Part shown: one piece after another, positions 9,481-19,585 of the stretch
How positions within the stretch are numbered: the first letter of the stretch is position 1
Layout: every line of letters begins with the position of its first letter
Origin: Marinomonas shanghaiensis
GTDB lineage: Bacteria > Pseudomonadota > Gammaproteobacteria > Pseudomonadales > Marinomonadaceae
NCBI RefSeq assembly: GCF_003259175.1
Contig: NZ_QGOK01000033.1
Coordinates: forward strand, 1-44,893
Length of the DNA stretch: 44,893 nt
Direction of reading: 5' to 3'
Notes under the pieces: model-generated
The model's input: the letters and a program-made list of their open reading frames with translations, nothing else
Database searches by the model: none
What the model was told of the DNA's origin: nothing
Program-made: the position numbers and the translations under genes

Positions 9481-10014
9481 ATGGAGCAAGTAGGTTCAAT
9501 GTCAACAATTGACTGGCTGATCATTGCTGTGGTGATTCTTTCGACTCTTTTGAGTTTGAAAAGAGGCTTTGTAAAAGAAGTTTTGTCCTTGTTGACATGG
9601 GTTGTTGCCTTTGTCGTAGCGGTTAAGTTTTCGAATCAAATGCAGTTGCTACTGGTAGAGCAAGTGCAAAATGATCAAATTCGCTACATTGTGGCTTTTA
9701 TATCATTGTTTATTGCCACTTTGGTCGTCGGTGCTTTGGTGAGTTTTTTACTGAGCTCTTTGATTCAAGTGACTGGTTTATCAAGCACCGATAGGGTGCT
9801 TGGTATGCTTTTTGGTTTTGCTCGAGGCAGTTTGATTGTTATCGCTTTTGTGGCTTTATTAAGCTTAAGTCCAGCGATAGAGCAAACCGAGTTTTGGAAA
9901 ACATCGCAATTGATTCCGCAATTGAGTCAGTTGAATGATTGGACGCGGGAAATGGTAGGCAAGAGCACGAATCTGATGGATTCGACTCTCATTGATCGCG
10001 CCCTTGGTAACTAG
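9481..10014 (+). CDS. cvpA: CvpA-family membrane protein
   Basis: CvpA is a small inner-membrane protein found next to purF and linked to colicin V production and envelope stress resistance; its molecular activity is unsettled. The 177-residue product has about four hydrophobic helices, with the family motif KRGFVKEVLSLL after the first and RVLGMLFGFARG before the last. ATG 9481 is preceded by AGAGG with a 5-base gap. A GTG at 9475 lies in that ribosome site, and ATG 9499 is a shorter alternative. Confidence 0.92.
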   Translation: MEQVGSMSTIDWLIIAVVILSTLLSLKRGFVKEVLSLLTWVVAFVVAVKFSNQMQLLLVEQVQNDQIRYIVAFISLFIATLVVGALVSFLLSSLIQVTGLSSTDRVLGMLFGFARGSLIVIAFVALLSLSPAIEQTEFWKTSQLIPQLSQLNDWTREMVGKSTNLMDSTLIDRALGN

Positions 10015-10067
10015 CTGTTTTTTTAAACAGCCAATTAGATAAAGAATCTTTACGGTGTTTACCGTAA
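10015..10067 (+). other. Two small inverted repeats in the cvpA-purF gap
   Basis: Right after the cvpA stop, CTGTTT / AAACAG (10015-10030) can pair around four T residues. A second repeat, TTACGGT / ACCGTAA (10050-10067), encloses GTTT, 25 bases before the purF ATG. The second does not match the E. coli PurR operator well. Either could be an operator, a weak terminator or an RNA hairpin tuning purF. Confidence 0.35.
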
Positions 10068-10091
10068 TTCCCCAACACGAGGATCTAGAAC

Positions 10092-11600
10092 ATGTGTGGT
10101 ATCGTTGGTGTCGTAGGCACGTCTGTGGTTAACCAAGCTATTTTTGATGCGTTAACCCTTCTTCAGCATCGTGGGCAAGATGCTGCAGGTATGGTCACTA
10201 GCCATAATGGACGACTCTGTTTACGCAAAGACAATGGTCCGGTGAGTGAGGTTTTTCGCACTCGTCATATGAAAAAACTACACGGTAACATAGGTATAGG
10301 GCATGTCCGTTACCCAACGGCGGGGACTTCTAGCTCAGCAGAAGCTCAACCTTTTTATGTTAACTCGCCTTATGGTATTTCTCTTGCGCACAATGGTAAT
10401 CTCACCAATACTGAAAAACTGAAGCAAGAAGTGTTTGAATCAGATTTGCGTCACATCAATACGACGTCTGACTCGGAAGTTTTAGTGAACGTACTGGCCC
10501 ATGAACTTCATGAAGAAGGTAAGTTAATTCCAACTCCTGAAGACATATTTAATGCGTTAGAGCGTGTTTATAAGCGTATTGAAGGCGGTTACGCCGTTGT
10601 TACTTTGATTACCGGTTATGGCATATTAGCGTTTCGTGATCCTGATGGTATTCGTCCGCTGATTTATGGCTCTCGTCAAACAGAAGCCGGTGTTGAGTAC
10701 ATGGTTGCTTCTGAAAGCGTGGCACTTGATGCAGCAGGTTTCAAAATTGAGCGTGATATTCAACCAGGTGAAGCCATCTTCTTCGATTTGAATCATAATG
10801 TTCACGTACGTCAATGTACGCCAAAAAAAGCCGCTCGCCCGTGTTTGTTTGAATACGTGTATTTTGCTCGTCCAGATACAGTCATTGATAGTATTTCTGT
10901 TTATAAAGCGCGCATTAATATGGGGGATCGTCTCGCGGCGAAAATTCAGCGAGAATGGAAAGATCATGACATTGATGTGGTTATTCCTATTCCGGATACG
11001 AGTCGCACGGCTGCTTTGCAAATCGCTCAAGCATTGAATATTCCATTCCGTGAGGGATTGGTTAAAAACCGCTATATCGGTCGTACCTTTATTATGCCAG
11101 GTCAAGCTGTGCGTAAAAAATCCGTACGTCAGAAGTTGAATCCAGTGCCTTTTGAGTTTAAAGACAAAACGGTTCTTTTGGTTGATGATTCTATTGTTCG
11201 TGGAACAACGAGTAAGGAAATTATTGAGATGGCAAGGGAGGCGGGTGCAAAAAAAGTATACATCGCCTCAGCGGCTCCAGAAGTTCGTTATCCAAATGTT
11301 TATGGTATTGATATGCCTGCGGCAAAAGAGTTAATAGCGCACAATCGCAACGTAGACGAAATTTGCGAGTTGATTGGCGCTGACAAACTGATTTTTCAAG
11401 ATCTGCAGGATTTGATTGAAGCCTGTATTGATGAGAAACACTCTGATGTACGTGAATTCGATACGTCAGTGTTTGATGCTAAATACATTACAGGCAATAT
11501 TGATGCCGCTTACTTGGCCAGTATTGAAGGGGCGCGTAACGATTTGAATAAAGCGTCTGTTGAAGACCAAGAAGCGAGTGATATGATGCACCCTATGTAA
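10092..11600 (+). CDS. purF: Amidophosphoribosyltransferase PurF
   Basis: PurF makes 5-phosphoribosylamine from PRPP and glutamine, the first step of purine synthesis. The 502-residue protein begins MCGIVGVVG, so the nucleophilic Cys2 is exposed after Met removal and there is no propeptide. The N-terminal Ntn glutaminase domain is followed by a phosphoribosyltransferase domain with the PRPP loop [13 protein letters not shown]. No [4Fe-4S] cysteine set of the Bacillus type is evident, in line with the E. coli type (505 residues). A strong terminator follows. Confidence 0.97.
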   Translation: MCGIVGVVGTSVVNQAIFDALTLLQHRGQDAAGMVTSHNGRLCLRKDNGPVSEVFRTRHMKKLHGNIGIGHVRYPTAGTSSSAEAQPFYVNSPYGISLAHNGNLTNTEKLKQEVFESDLRHINTTSDSEVLVNVLAHELHEEGKLIPTPEDIFNALERVYKRIEGGYAVVTLITGYGILAFRDPDGIRPLIYGSRQTEAGVEYMVASESVALDAAGFKIERDIQPGEAIFFDLNHNVHVRQCTPKKAARPCLFEYVYFARPDTVIDSISVYKARINMGDRLAAKIQREWKDHDIDVVIPIPDTSRTAALQIAQALNIPFREGLVKNRYIGRTFIMPGQAVRKKSVRQKLNPVPFEFKDKTVLLVDDSIVRGTTSKEIIEMAREAGAKKVYIASAAPEVRYPNVYGIDMPAAKELIAHNRNVDEICELIGADKLIFQDLQDLIEACIDEKHSDVREFDTSVFDAKYITGNIDAAYLASIEGARNDLNKASVEDQEASDMMHPM

Positions 11601-11626
11601 TGTCGATAGTATGGTGTGACAGATAG

Positions 11627-11661
11627 AATTAAGCCAGGTCACGCCTGGCTTAATTGTTTTT
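11627..11661 (+). terminator. Strong terminator after purF
   Basis: A perfect 12-bp stem (11627-11638 with 11644-11655) has a 5-base loop and is followed by GTTTTT. It lies 26 bases after the purF stop and closes the cvpA-purF unit. Confidence 0.9.
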
Positions 11662-11699
11662 GGTGATAAATTTTTTGAAGAATGGCTTGGAGTGAAGTA

Positions 11700-12875
11700 A
11701 TGGCTGATTATAAAGATGCAACGAATGCGATTCGTGCAGGTATTCGTCAAACACAAGAACAGGAAAACAGCGAAGCCATTTTTATGACCTCAAGCTTTGC
11801 CTATGGCAGTGCGGAAGAAGCGGCAGGGAAGTTTTCTGGTGAAGAAGAGGGGAACGTATACTCTCGTTTTACTAATCCAACGGTTGCACTCTTTGAGAAG
11901 CGTTTGGCGACTCTAGAAAAAGGCGAAGCAGCTATTGCGACAAGCTCTGGCATGGCGGCATTGATGACATTGGCCTACAGTTTATTAAGTGCAGGTGACC
12001 GGGTCGTTTGTTCTCGTAATATTTTTGGGTCAACGGTTAAGTTCTTCAATACTTATACGACAAAGTTTGGTGTTGAAGTCATCTATGTTGACGCAACAGA
12101 TTATGCCGCATGGGAAGAAGCGATTAACACCAATACACGCTTTTGTTATTTCGAAACACCGTCTAATCCGCTTTATGAGGTGGTAGATGTTGCTCGTGTC
12201 GCTGAACTTGCTCATGCTAAAGGGGCGCTACTGTGTGTCGATACTGTTTTGGCGACACCGGCGCTGCAAAACCCTCTGACCCAAGGCGCAGACATTGTTA
12301 TGCAATCGGCCACTAAGTTTATCGATGGGCAAGGTCGTTGCTTGGGTGGTGCTTTAATAGCGAGTCAAGAGATCGTTGATGTTTTCACGGCCTTTATGCG
12401 CAGTGCTGGGCCATGCATGAGTCCATTTAATGCTTGGGTATTGTTAAACGGTCTAGAAACTTTGTCTTTGCGTATGACGGCACACTCTGCAAATGCCTTG
12501 AAGTTGGCGGAATACCTAGAAGCGCACCCTAAAGTCATTAAGGTAAATTATGGCGGATTGCCAAGTCATAAATACCATGAGCTTGCTAAGCAACAGCAAA
12601 AAGACTTTGGTGGACTGTTATCCTTTGAAGTGGAGGGTGGACGTAAGGCTGCATGGTCTGTTATTAATGCCACAAAATTGATGTCTATCACTGGGAACTT
12701 AGGTGATACCAAAACCTTAGTCACTCATCCTGCTACTACAACACATGGGCGACTAACGGATGATGAGAAGGCTAAAGCAGGCATCGCGGAAGGTTTGATT
12801 CGTGTGTCTGTTGGGCTTGAAGATATTGATGACATCATTGCAGATGTTGATGCTGCCTTGGCTCAGTTATCTTAA
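11700..12875 (+). CDS. metZ: O-succinylhomoserine sulfhydrylase MetZ
   Basis: MetZ condenses O-succinylhomoserine with sulfide to homocysteine (direct sulfhydrylation), a PLP step of methionine synthesis. The 391-residue Cys/Met-metabolism enzyme has the PLP lysine in QSATKFIDGQGRC (K206) and the SRFTNPTV substrate region; FIDGQGRC is characteristic of MetZ rather than MetB or MetC. ATG 11700 is chosen because GGAGTG lies 5 bases upstream; ATG 11682 is in frame but lacks a ribosome site. purF-metZ adjacency is the Pseudomonas arrangement. Confidence 0.93.
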   Translation: MADYKDATNAIRAGIRQTQEQENSEAIFMTSSFAYGSAEEAAGKFSGEEEGNVYSRFTNPTVALFEKRLATLEKGEAAIATSSGMAALMTLAYSLLSAGDRVVCSRNIFGSTVKFFNTYTTKFGVEVIYVDATDYAAWEEAINTNTRFCYFETPSNPLYEVVDVARVAELAHAKGALLCVDTVLATPALQNPLTQGADIVMQSATKFIDGQGRCLGGALIASQEIVDVFTAFMRSAGPCMSPFNAWVLLNGLETLSLRMTAHSANALKLAEYLEAHPKVIKVNYGGLPSHKYHELAKQQQKDFGGLLSFEVEGGRKAAWSVINATKLMSITGNLGDTKTLVTHPATTTHGRLTDDEKAKAGIAEGLIRVSVGLEDIDDIIADVDAALAQLS

Positions 12876-12897
12876 ATAACACTGACATTTGGGTATC

Positions 12898-12924
12898 AAA
12901 AAAGCGGACTTAAGTCCGCTTTTT
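12898..12924. terminator. Bidirectional terminator between metZ and the RND operon
   Basis: A perfect palindrome, AAGCGGACTT / AAGTCCGCTT, is flanked by an A-run on the left and a T-run on the right. It can therefore end transcription of metZ on plus and of the convergent RND operon on minus. Confidence 0.9.
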
Positions 12925-12962
12925 AGTACATGCTATTTATTTATATTTCGTTGTTCTGGCGT

Positions 12963-15900
12963 TCATTCTGTTTTGTTATTGTCCTCGCTATAGCGTGTCT
13001 CGTTATGTTGCAAGGTCGTAGCTTGTAACGCTTCCAGTTGTTGTTTTTCTTTGCGTCGAGCCCCTAACACCAGCAAACAAGGTGTTAAAATAAGGGTGAG
13101 TGGCGTGGCAAAAGTAAGTCCGCCAGCAATGGCTGTTGATAGCTGGGTCCACCATTGCGCAGAGGGAGCTCCTACGCTAAATGATTGATGAATCAAGTCA
13201 ATATTGAATTGAAAAACCATGGGTACTAAACCAAGAATCGTTGTAATGGTGGTGAGCATAACGGGTCTTAGGCGCTGTACACCTGTCCGAATGGCGGCTT
13301 CACGTACCATCATCCCTTGTTTTCTCAAGCCATTAAAAGTATCGATTAAAACGATGTTGTTGTTTACAACAATGCCCGCTAAGGCAATAACGCCAACGCC
13401 ACTCATGACGACACCAAATGGTTGTCCTTTCACCATAAGACCGATTAGTACCCCCATGGTAGAGAAAATCACCGCACTGAGGATCAACAAGCATTGGAAG
13501 AAGTTGTTGAACTGAGTGACAAGGATGATGGCCATAATAAAGAACGCTACACCAAACGCCTTGATCAAGAAGACCATCGACTTTTGTTGTTCCTCAGTAT
13601 TTCCGCGAAATTCATAGCTAACAGACTTGTCTATGCCTGCGGCATCCAATTTCGCTTTAATAGCTTTGATGACTTCATCGACCACAAGGCCATCTTTTAC
13701 ATCCGCATCAATTGCTATGGTTTTTTTACCATCGGTTCGGTTGATGACACCTTGTTTAGGTGCTGCATATCGAGAAATAAAATTACTGGCAGGAATACTC
13801 CCTTGATTCGTTGGGATTTGCAGCTGATCAAGTTGCTCTAAGCTGCGTTGATTTACTGGATAGCGCAAAACAATGTCTATCTTATCATCCGCACCTTCGG
13901 GCAAAAAGTCGCTCAAGGTAATGCCTGTCGTGACCAACTTAACCACGTTGCCCAGACTGTTAACATCCACACCATAGCGGCTGGCTTCTGCGCGATTGAT
14001 GTCAATACGCCACTCGATACCGGGCAAGGATCTATCATCACTGACGGTCACTATTTCGTCTCGTTCGAGCAATTGCTTGCTGATTTCATTGGCGGCTAAA
14101 TTTAACGCTTCGCTATAATTAGAACTTAACTGCAGCTGAATATCAGCGCCGGATTGCGGGCCTCCTTGTTCTTTTTCAGCGCTGACTTCAATGCCCGGAA
14201 TTTGTTTGGTTTTTTCTCTAATGCGATCTAAGATCACCGTAGCCGATTCACGCTTATACCAATCAATAAACTCCATACTGATAGAGCCTATACTGTCGGG
14301 TGCTGCATTATTGCCCGGAGTCGAGTAGGAGGTGACCACAACACTTTTTAATTCAGGCGTACCAAGAATTTGTTGTTCAACTTGTCTTACCAATGCGTCT
14401 TTTTCATCAAGGGATAAATCGCCTCTGGCGCGTATGTCTAAATTCGCGGATTCCGGCTCGATATTAGGAAAGAACTCTACCCCTTTTCCAAAATGACCAT
14501 AACTGATGAACACACTAATCAATAAGGTAATGGTAAAGAGAAGCACCCATATTGGATACTCCACTAAACGCGTTAGTACTCGTCCGTATAATCCAGTAGG
14601 ACCGGTCAGCTCTTTTAGATCACCCGTCTCGGTAATGCGTAACGCATGCATGGTCTTTTCTGTATAAGCGCCTTTCTTGCCAATCATCGAGCCAATGGTT
14701 GGCAATACGATGAGTGCCATCACCAGAGACGATGCCAAGGTTGCAATGATGGTGATGGGCATAAAGCGCATAAACTCACCCACAATGTCTGGCCAAAATA
14801 ACAGTGGCATAAAGACCGCCAATGTCGTTGCTGTTGAAGCGGTGATCGGCCAAGCCATGCGTTTTGCGGCTTCACTGTAAGCTTGTCTTTTAGATGCCCC
14901 TTCGGCCAGTTTTCTATCTGCGTATTCAGTCACCACAATGGCGCCATCTACGAGCATGCCAACGCTGAGGATCAGTGCAAATAGCACCACCATGTTGATG
15001 GTGTAGCCTTGTACATCAAGGATTAAAATACCGGCTAAAAACGCACCTGGTATCGCAAGGCCTACTAATAAAGCGCTGCGAATGCCAAGAGCCCAAACAA
15101 TCACAATCATCACCAAAAGAGTGGCCGCAAGCACATTGTTAAACAGATCATTGAGAGAGGTTTCTATGTCCGTCGACTTATCGCCTGTTAGGTTGTACTC
15201 AACGCCACTGGGCCATTGCTGACTCTCATTTTCGACCACGCTTTTGACAGCAGCAATCGTGTTAATAATATTGGCACCTACGCGCTTTGATACCGCTAAA
15301 GTAATGCTGCGCTTGCCTTCGACACGAGCATAGCTCGTTGGGTCTTCAAAGGTGAGTTCTCCAGTGGCTATGTCCCCTAACAAAACGACTTGATCGCCGT
15401 CTGCTTTGATGGGCAAATTCATGATGTCTTCTTTGGTCTTTAGTAACCCAGGTACTTTTAAGGAGAAACGGCCTGCACCGGTATCTAAATTACCCGCGGC
15501 GACTAAGCGATTATTGCCAGAGACAAAGTTGGCAACTTCGGTCAAGGATAAGTTGTAAGACTCAAGCTGTTCAGGGCGAATGATAATTTGCGCTTGCTGT
15601 TCTCTGTCGCCACTTATACTGGCTTCCAAGACGCCATCGACCGCTTCAATCGCATCTTGTAGGTTTTTTGCCGTACGGCTGAGTGTTGCAAAATCCACAT
15701 TGCCAGATAAATTGACACGCAGCACAGGGAAGGTTGATAGGTTTATTTCCGTAACCGTTGGTTCATCTGCGTCGTCTGGTAATTCGCTTTTGGCTCTGTC
15801 GACTTTGTCTTTTGTATCGATGATCGCCTGATCAATATCTACACCAGATAAAAATTCCAGCATAATCGAGGCATGACCCTCTGAAGCAGTAGACTTGAGT

Positions 15901-16139
15901 TCTTTCAGTCCCTCAAGGCCCTTTAATTCTTTTTCTAGTGGATGCACGAGTAAGCTGTCAGCGTCTTCTGGGGAAATGCCTTCTAAGGTTACGGAAACAT
16001 AGGCCATAGGAATGGTAATGTCAGGATCACTTTCTTTGGCAATTTCGATATATGACACCGTTCCCATGATTAATATGAGAACGAAAAGCATCATGACGGT
16101 ACGTGAGCGAGCTAAGGCCGCTTCAATTAACATTTGCAT
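12963..16139 (-). CDS. RND-family efflux permease (HAE1-like)
   Basis: This 1058-residue proton-driven inner-membrane pump moves drugs or other hydrophobic compounds out through a tripartite complex. It has the N-terminal helix, a large periplasmic loop and the duplicated layout of about 12 membrane helices. The helix-4 proton motif is LVDGAIVVTEY (around residue 400), with one Asp where AcrB has two, as in several RND subfamilies. The helix-10/11 segment is AGIVVNNNIVLID. GGAGG precedes the ATG, in the 11-base gap after the adaptor gene, so the two are cotranscribed. Substrate cannot be told from sequence. Confidence 0.92.
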   Translation of the reverse strand: MQMLIEAALARSRTVMMLFVLILIMGTVSYIEIAKESDPDITIPMAYVSVTLEGISPEDADSLLVHPLEKELKGLEGLKELKSTASEGHASIMLEFLSGVDIDQAIIDTKDKVDRAKSELPDDADEPTVTEINLSTFPVLRVNLSGNVDFATLSRTAKNLQDAIEAVDGVLEASISGDREQQAQIIIRPEQLESYNLSLTEVANFVSGNNRLVAAGNLDTGAGRFSLKVPGLLKTKEDIMNLPIKADGDQVVLLGDIATGELTFEDPTSYARVEGKRSITLAVSKRVGANIINTIAAVKSVVENESQQWPSGVEYNLTGDKSTDIETSLNDLFNNVLAATLLVMIVIVWALGIRSALLVGLAIPGAFLAGILILDVQGYTINMVVLFALILSVGMLVDGAIVVTEYADRKLAEGASKRQAYSEAAKRMAWPITASTATTLAVFMPLLFWPDIVGEFMRFMPITIIATLASSLVMALIVLPTIGSMIGKKGAYTEKTMHALRITETGDLKELTGPTGLYGRVLTRLVEYPIWVLLFTITLLISVFISYGHFGKGVEFFPNIEPESANLDIRARGDLSLDEKDALVRQVEQQILGTPELKSVVVTSYSTPGNNAAPDSIGSISMEFIDWYKRESATVILDRIREKTKQIPGIEVSAEKEQGGPQSGADIQLQLSSNYSEALNLAANEISKQLLERDEIVTVSDDRSLPGIEWRIDINRAEASRYGVDVNSLGNVVKLVTTGITLSDFLPEGADDKIDIVLRYPVNQRSLEQLDQLQIPTNQGSIPASNFISRYAAPKQGVINRTDGKKTIAIDADVKDGLVVDEVIKAIKAKLDAAGIDKSVSYEFRGNTEEQQKSMVFLIKAFGVAFFIMAIILVTQFNNFFQCLLILSAVIFSTMGVLIGLMVKGQPFGVVMSGVGVIALAGIVVNNNIVLIDTFNGLRKQGMMVREAAIRTGVQRLRPVMLTTITTILGLVPMVFQFNIDLIHQSFSVGAPSAQWWTQLSTAIAGGLTFATPLTLILTPCLLVLGARRKEKQQLEALQATTLQHNETRYSEDNNKTE

Positions 16140-16150
16140 ACCTAGCCTCC

Positions 16151-17245
16151 TCAGTTTTGATAATGTGCGTCAACTTTATCGCCTGCAGACACAAACCCTT
16201 GTCCGACAGTGATAATGTTCACATTATCAGGGAGCCCACGAACCCAAACCTGATCACGCTCTGATTTAACAATGTCAACGGGTAAAATCACCACACGATT
16301 GTCTATGTCGATGGCTTTTATAGCGGTTCTGCCTGTGTCGTCTAACGTGAGTAATGCTGCCGAAAAAGCATGCGCTTTTTGTTCATCTAAAACAAAGTCT
16401 ACTGCCGCTGTTAACCCCGCAGGAATTCGATTGCCAGGATTGTTCACTTGCATTTCAACGGTAATCGTTCGGCTGGATTCGTTTGCTGTCGCACTGATGT
16501 AAGAGACAAAGCCTTCAGCTTCATAACCTGATTCAAGGCTGATATTGCCTTGTGTGCCTAGTGTTACTTGCTGGATTTTATTTTGTGGAATATTGACACT
16601 GATTTTGATGGGGTTAATGGAGACCAGTGTACCGATATTGGCACCGACGGCGAGCACCTGTCCTTCTTGCACATCCAGAGCGTTGAGTATGCCAGAGAAA
16701 GGGGCAGTGACGTTGGTGTTTTCCAGATCCACTAACAAGGCTTTCTCCGTTGCTCGTGCTGAGGCAAGATCCGTTTCTGCTTGCGCTAAATTTACTTTTG
16801 ATGTGAGATTTTGCGCATTGAGCTTTTTGATGCCTTCAAGTTCTAGTTGCCTTTGTTTTACCAGCAGTCCGGCTTGCTCTATCTGCACTTTTAATGTGCG
16901 GTTATCTATTTGAGCAATGGTAGAACCTTTTTTAACGAATTGGCCTTTTTCTATCGGCAATCTGGTGATTCGCCCCTGATAGCTATTAATGAGTTGTAAG
17001 GTCTCATCGACTTGAGTTTTGCCGCTCAAGGTTAGGTGCATCTCAATGGATTTGGCTGTTAAGGTTTTGGCTTGCACAGAGTGGGTAAGTTGGTTTTCAG
17101 CCGTTTGTGATGAGACAGTATTTTCATTTGGCGCTGTTCCCGTTGGGCTGACTGTGATGCCGTTCCCTCCCACTGCCATCCACGTTACCGCGGCCGTTGC
17201 AACGACCACCGCTGTAATTGGCCCTACCTTACTTTTTAGATCCAT
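16151..17245 (-). CDS. RND efflux periplasmic adaptor (membrane fusion protein)
   Basis: The adaptor links the RND permease to an outer-membrane channel. The product has 364 residues: an N-terminal signal-anchor helix without a lipobox, then a split biotinyl-lipoyl domain (GRITRLPIEKGQFVKKG and FSGILNALDVQEGQVL) around an alpha-hairpin. Beta-barrel and membrane-proximal domains follow. ATG 17245 is preferred because GGAG lies 6 bases upstream; ATG 17257 has no ribosome site. It is first in a two-gene operon. No TolC-like gene or regulator is next to it, so the outer channel must be encoded elsewhere. Confidence 0.9.
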   Translation of the reverse strand: MDLKSKVGPITAVVVATAAVTWMAVGGNGITVSPTGTAPNENTVSSQTAENQLTHSVQAKTLTAKSIEMHLTLSGKTQVDETLQLINSYQGRITRLPIEKGQFVKKGSTIAQIDNRTLKVQIEQAGLLVKQRQLELEGIKKLNAQNLTSKVNLAQAETDLASARATEKALLVDLENTNVTAPFSGILNALDVQEGQVLAVGANIGTLVSINPIKISVNIPQNKIQQVTLGTQGNISLESGYEAEGFVSYISATANESSRTITVEMQVNNPGNRIPAGLTAAVDFVLDEQKAHAFSAALLTLDDTGRTAIKAIDIDNRVVILPVDIVKSERDQVWVRGLPDNVNIITVGQGFVSAGDKVDAHYQN

Positions 17246-17275
17246 TAAATACTCCATGAGATAGAAAAATTATCA

Positions 17276-17281
17276 TTATAT
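17276..17281 (-). promoter_or_regulatory. -10 box candidate for the RND operon
   Basis: A perfect TATAAT on the minus strand lies about 31 bases before the adaptor ATG. No good -35 hexamer is at 17 bases; a TTGAGA is only 14 bases away. An activator or a non-standard promoter is possible. Confidence 0.35.
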
Positions 17282-17650
17282 TACCCCAGTATATTCTCAA
17301 ATAATGACGAATAAAGAGGTTTGATTTAAAAAATGTGAGTAAATACTTTGTGTAATGCCGTGGGTGAATCCCTCTTTTGCATTGAGACGTTAATGTTTCG
17401 TTGTGTACGAGAGAGTAGAAGCAAGTGTAAAACTTGAAGGCGGCCTGTAGGTCAAGCCTTTTAAGGGCGAAAAAGTAGAAAAGGACAAAGCCGTCTTAAT
17501 TTACTCAAAGTGCTTATATTGATCGATATTTATTACTCTTAGCCTTGATTAAACAAGAAGCTAGCGAGTATTCATCCGTTTTTTTGGTGAACCTTCTCTT
17601 AGAAGGATGATACTATATGGCCACAAAATTTTTACTTTATATGGATAGAT
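17282..17650. other. Intergenic region between the RND operon and uup
   Basis: This stretch of about 370 bases between divergent operons has no supported gene. It holds a plausible plus-strand sigma-70 promoter for uup, TTGATT (17545-17550) and TATTCA (17569-17574) with an 18-base spacer. A small hairpin, CCTTCT / AGAAGG, lies near 17592-17606 in the uup leader. The uup ATG has no strong Shine-Dalgarno. No regulator gene and no clear TetR-type operator was seen. Confidence 0.4.
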
Positions 17651-19582
17651 ATGAGTCTATTGTCGTTAGAACAGATTAGTGTTGCTTTTGGGCATAATCC
17701 GCTGCTGTCAAAAATCAGTTTTTCAGCGGAAGCTGGAGAGCGTGTTGCTATAATCGGTCGTAATGGTGCGGGTAAGTCGACGCTGTTAAAAGTCATTTCT
17801 GGTGAGCAAATCGCCGATGAAGGTGTCGTTCGCCTTGAAGGCGGCATGACCATTGGTCAGCTCCCGCAAGAATTGCCTGATGCGAATGAAAAAACGGTTC
17901 GTGAAGTCGTGAGTGAAGGGGCAGGTGAAGCGCATTCACTGATGACTCGTTACTTCAAGTTATTAGAAGATTTCGAGAATGATCACTCAAATGAATTAAG
18001 TGATATTCAAACCGAATTAGACAGAATCCAAGGTTGGGATTTAGAACAACGTGTGAATCACATGATTCAGCGTTTAGCCTTGCCTGCGGACAAACTGATG
18101 TCCGAACTTTCTGGCGGATGGCGTCGTCGTGTCATTTTGGCACAAGCGTTGATCTCCAATCCAGATGTTTTGTTACTCGACGAGCCTACCAACCATTTGG
18201 ATGTACCAACAATCGAATGGATGGAGCAACAGCTTCAGCAATTCCGTGGATTGATTTTGTTCATTACCCATGACCGTCGCTTCCTAGAGAAATTGGCTAA
18301 CCGTATCATCGAGCTAGATCGCGGCAATCTTATTTCCTTCAGCGGCAATATCACTGCTTTTCTTGCTTTTAAAGAGAAGATGCTGGAAGAGGAAGAGCGC
18401 GCCAACGCCTTGTTCGACAAACGTTTGGCCGAGGAAGAAGTTTGGATTCGCCAAGGCATAAAAGCGCGTCGCACCCGTAACGAGGGTCGAGTTCGTGCTT
18501 TGAAAGCCTTACGTGAAGAACGCTCTGAACGTATCAATCGTCAAGGCAATGCCAAAATGGCCATTGAAACCAAAGACAAGTCTGGCAAGCTGGTAGCAGA
18601 GTTCACACAAGTTGGTCATTCTTTTGAGGATAAAGTGATTCTGCAACCAATGGACTTCGTGGTAAATCGCGGCGACCGAATTGGTTTAATTGGTCCAAAT
18701 GGTTGTGGTAAAAGTACCTTCTTAAAAATTCTGTTAGGGGATTTAGAACCTGAAACAGGTTCGGTTCGTCAAGGTACTAAGCTAAACGTGGCATACTTTG
18801 ATCAGCTGCGTGAGCAACTTGATCCAGAGCAAACCGTTGCTGAAAACGTTGGTGAAGGTAAAGACATTATCGAGATCAATGGTCAGAACAAACATGTTAT
18901 TGGCTATCTTGGTGACTTTTTGTTCCCGCCTGAGCGTGCTCGTACGCCGGTAAAAGCCTTGTCTGGAGGTGAGCGAAATCGTGTGTTGCTAGCGAAATTG
19001 TTTACTCGCCCAGCTAACCTTTTGATCATGGATGAGCCAACCAACGACCTTGATGTCGAAACATTGGAATTGCTTGAAGAACTTTTGATGAACTACGAAG
19101 GTACCTTGTTGTTGGTCAGCCATGACCGTGCTTTCCTAGATAACGTGGTGACCAGCGTGATTGCCTTTGAAGGCGAAGGTCGAGTGAAAGAATACGTCGG
19201 TGGTTATCAAGACTGGATTCGCCAAGGGGGTAAGTTCCCGACAGAATCCACTTCACAAACAGATAATGTGCTTAGCAAAAAAGAAAAAGCCAAAGCAGAA
19301 GCCCTAAAAACAGAAGAGGCGAAGCAAAAAGACGCTGTTCAGGCTAAGCCAAAAGCGAAGCTAAGTTATAAATTACAGCGTGAATTGGATGAAATGCCAA
19401 CGACCATAGCCAAGCTAGAGTCAGAAATTGCCGCTTTGCATGCCACCACCAGCGCGCCAGAATTTTATACCGGTGATGCAGATAAGGTTCAAAAAACTTT
19501 GGCAAAGTTGGCGCATAAAGAAGAAGAGCTTGAAAGTGCCATGGAGCGTTGGTTAGAGCTTGAAACGATGCAAAACGGGTAA
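17651..19582 (+). CDS. uup: ABC-F ATPase Uup
   Basis: Uup is a soluble twin-ATPase of the ABC-F group, acting on ribosomes and implicated in preventing tandem-repeat deletion in E. coli. The 643-residue protein has two complete nucleotide-binding domains: GRNGAGKST / LSGGWRRRV / LLLDEPTNHLD and GPNGCGKST / LSGGERNRV / LIMDEPTNDLD. They are joined by a charged helical linker (about residues 240-310). A C-terminal coiled coil (about 535-643) is typical of Uup and binds DNA in E. coli. GGYQDWIRQGG is a Uup signature. It is the first gene of a four-gene unit, with only three bases before the DUF2760 gene; that linkage is unusual. Confidence 0.93.
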   Translation: MSLLSLEQISVAFGHNPLLSKISFSAEAGERVAIIGRNGAGKSTLLKVISGEQIADEGVVRLEGGMTIGQLPQELPDANEKTVREVVSEGAGEAHSLMTRYFKLLEDFENDHSNELSDIQTELDRIQGWDLEQRVNHMIQRLALPADKLMSELSGGWRRRVILAQALISNPDVLLLDEPTNHLDVPTIEWMEQQLQQFRGLILFITHDRRFLEKLANRIIELDRGNLISFSGNITAFLAFKEKMLEEEERANALFDKRLAEEEVWIRQGIKARRTRNEGRVRALKALREERSERINRQGNAKMAIETKDKSGKLVAEFTQVGHSFEDKVILQPMDFVVNRGDRIGLIGPNGCGKSTFLKILLGDLEPETGSVRQGTKLNVAYFDQLREQLDPEQTVAENVGEGKDIIEINGQNKHVIGYLGDFLFPPERARTPVKALSGGERNRVLLAKLFTRPANLLIMDEPTNDLDVETLELLEELLMNYEGTLLLVSHDRAFLDNVVTSVIAFEGEGRVKEYVGGYQDWIRQGGKFPTESTSQTDNVLSKKEKAKAEALKTEEAKQKDAVQAKPKAKLSYKLQRELDEMPTTIAKLESEIAALHATTSAPEFYTGDADKVQKTLAKLAHKEEELESAMERWLELETMQNG

Positions 19583-19585
19583 ATT

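Noticed and set aside
10626..11105. 159-residue minus-strand open frame inside purF
   Set aside because: It is fully antisense to a well-conserved gene, lacks a ribosome site and resembles no protein. It is a shadow of purF codon usage.
13494..13841. 115-residue plus-strand frame opposite the RND permease
   Set aside because: It is antisense to conserved permease sequence and has no ribosome site or recognisable family.
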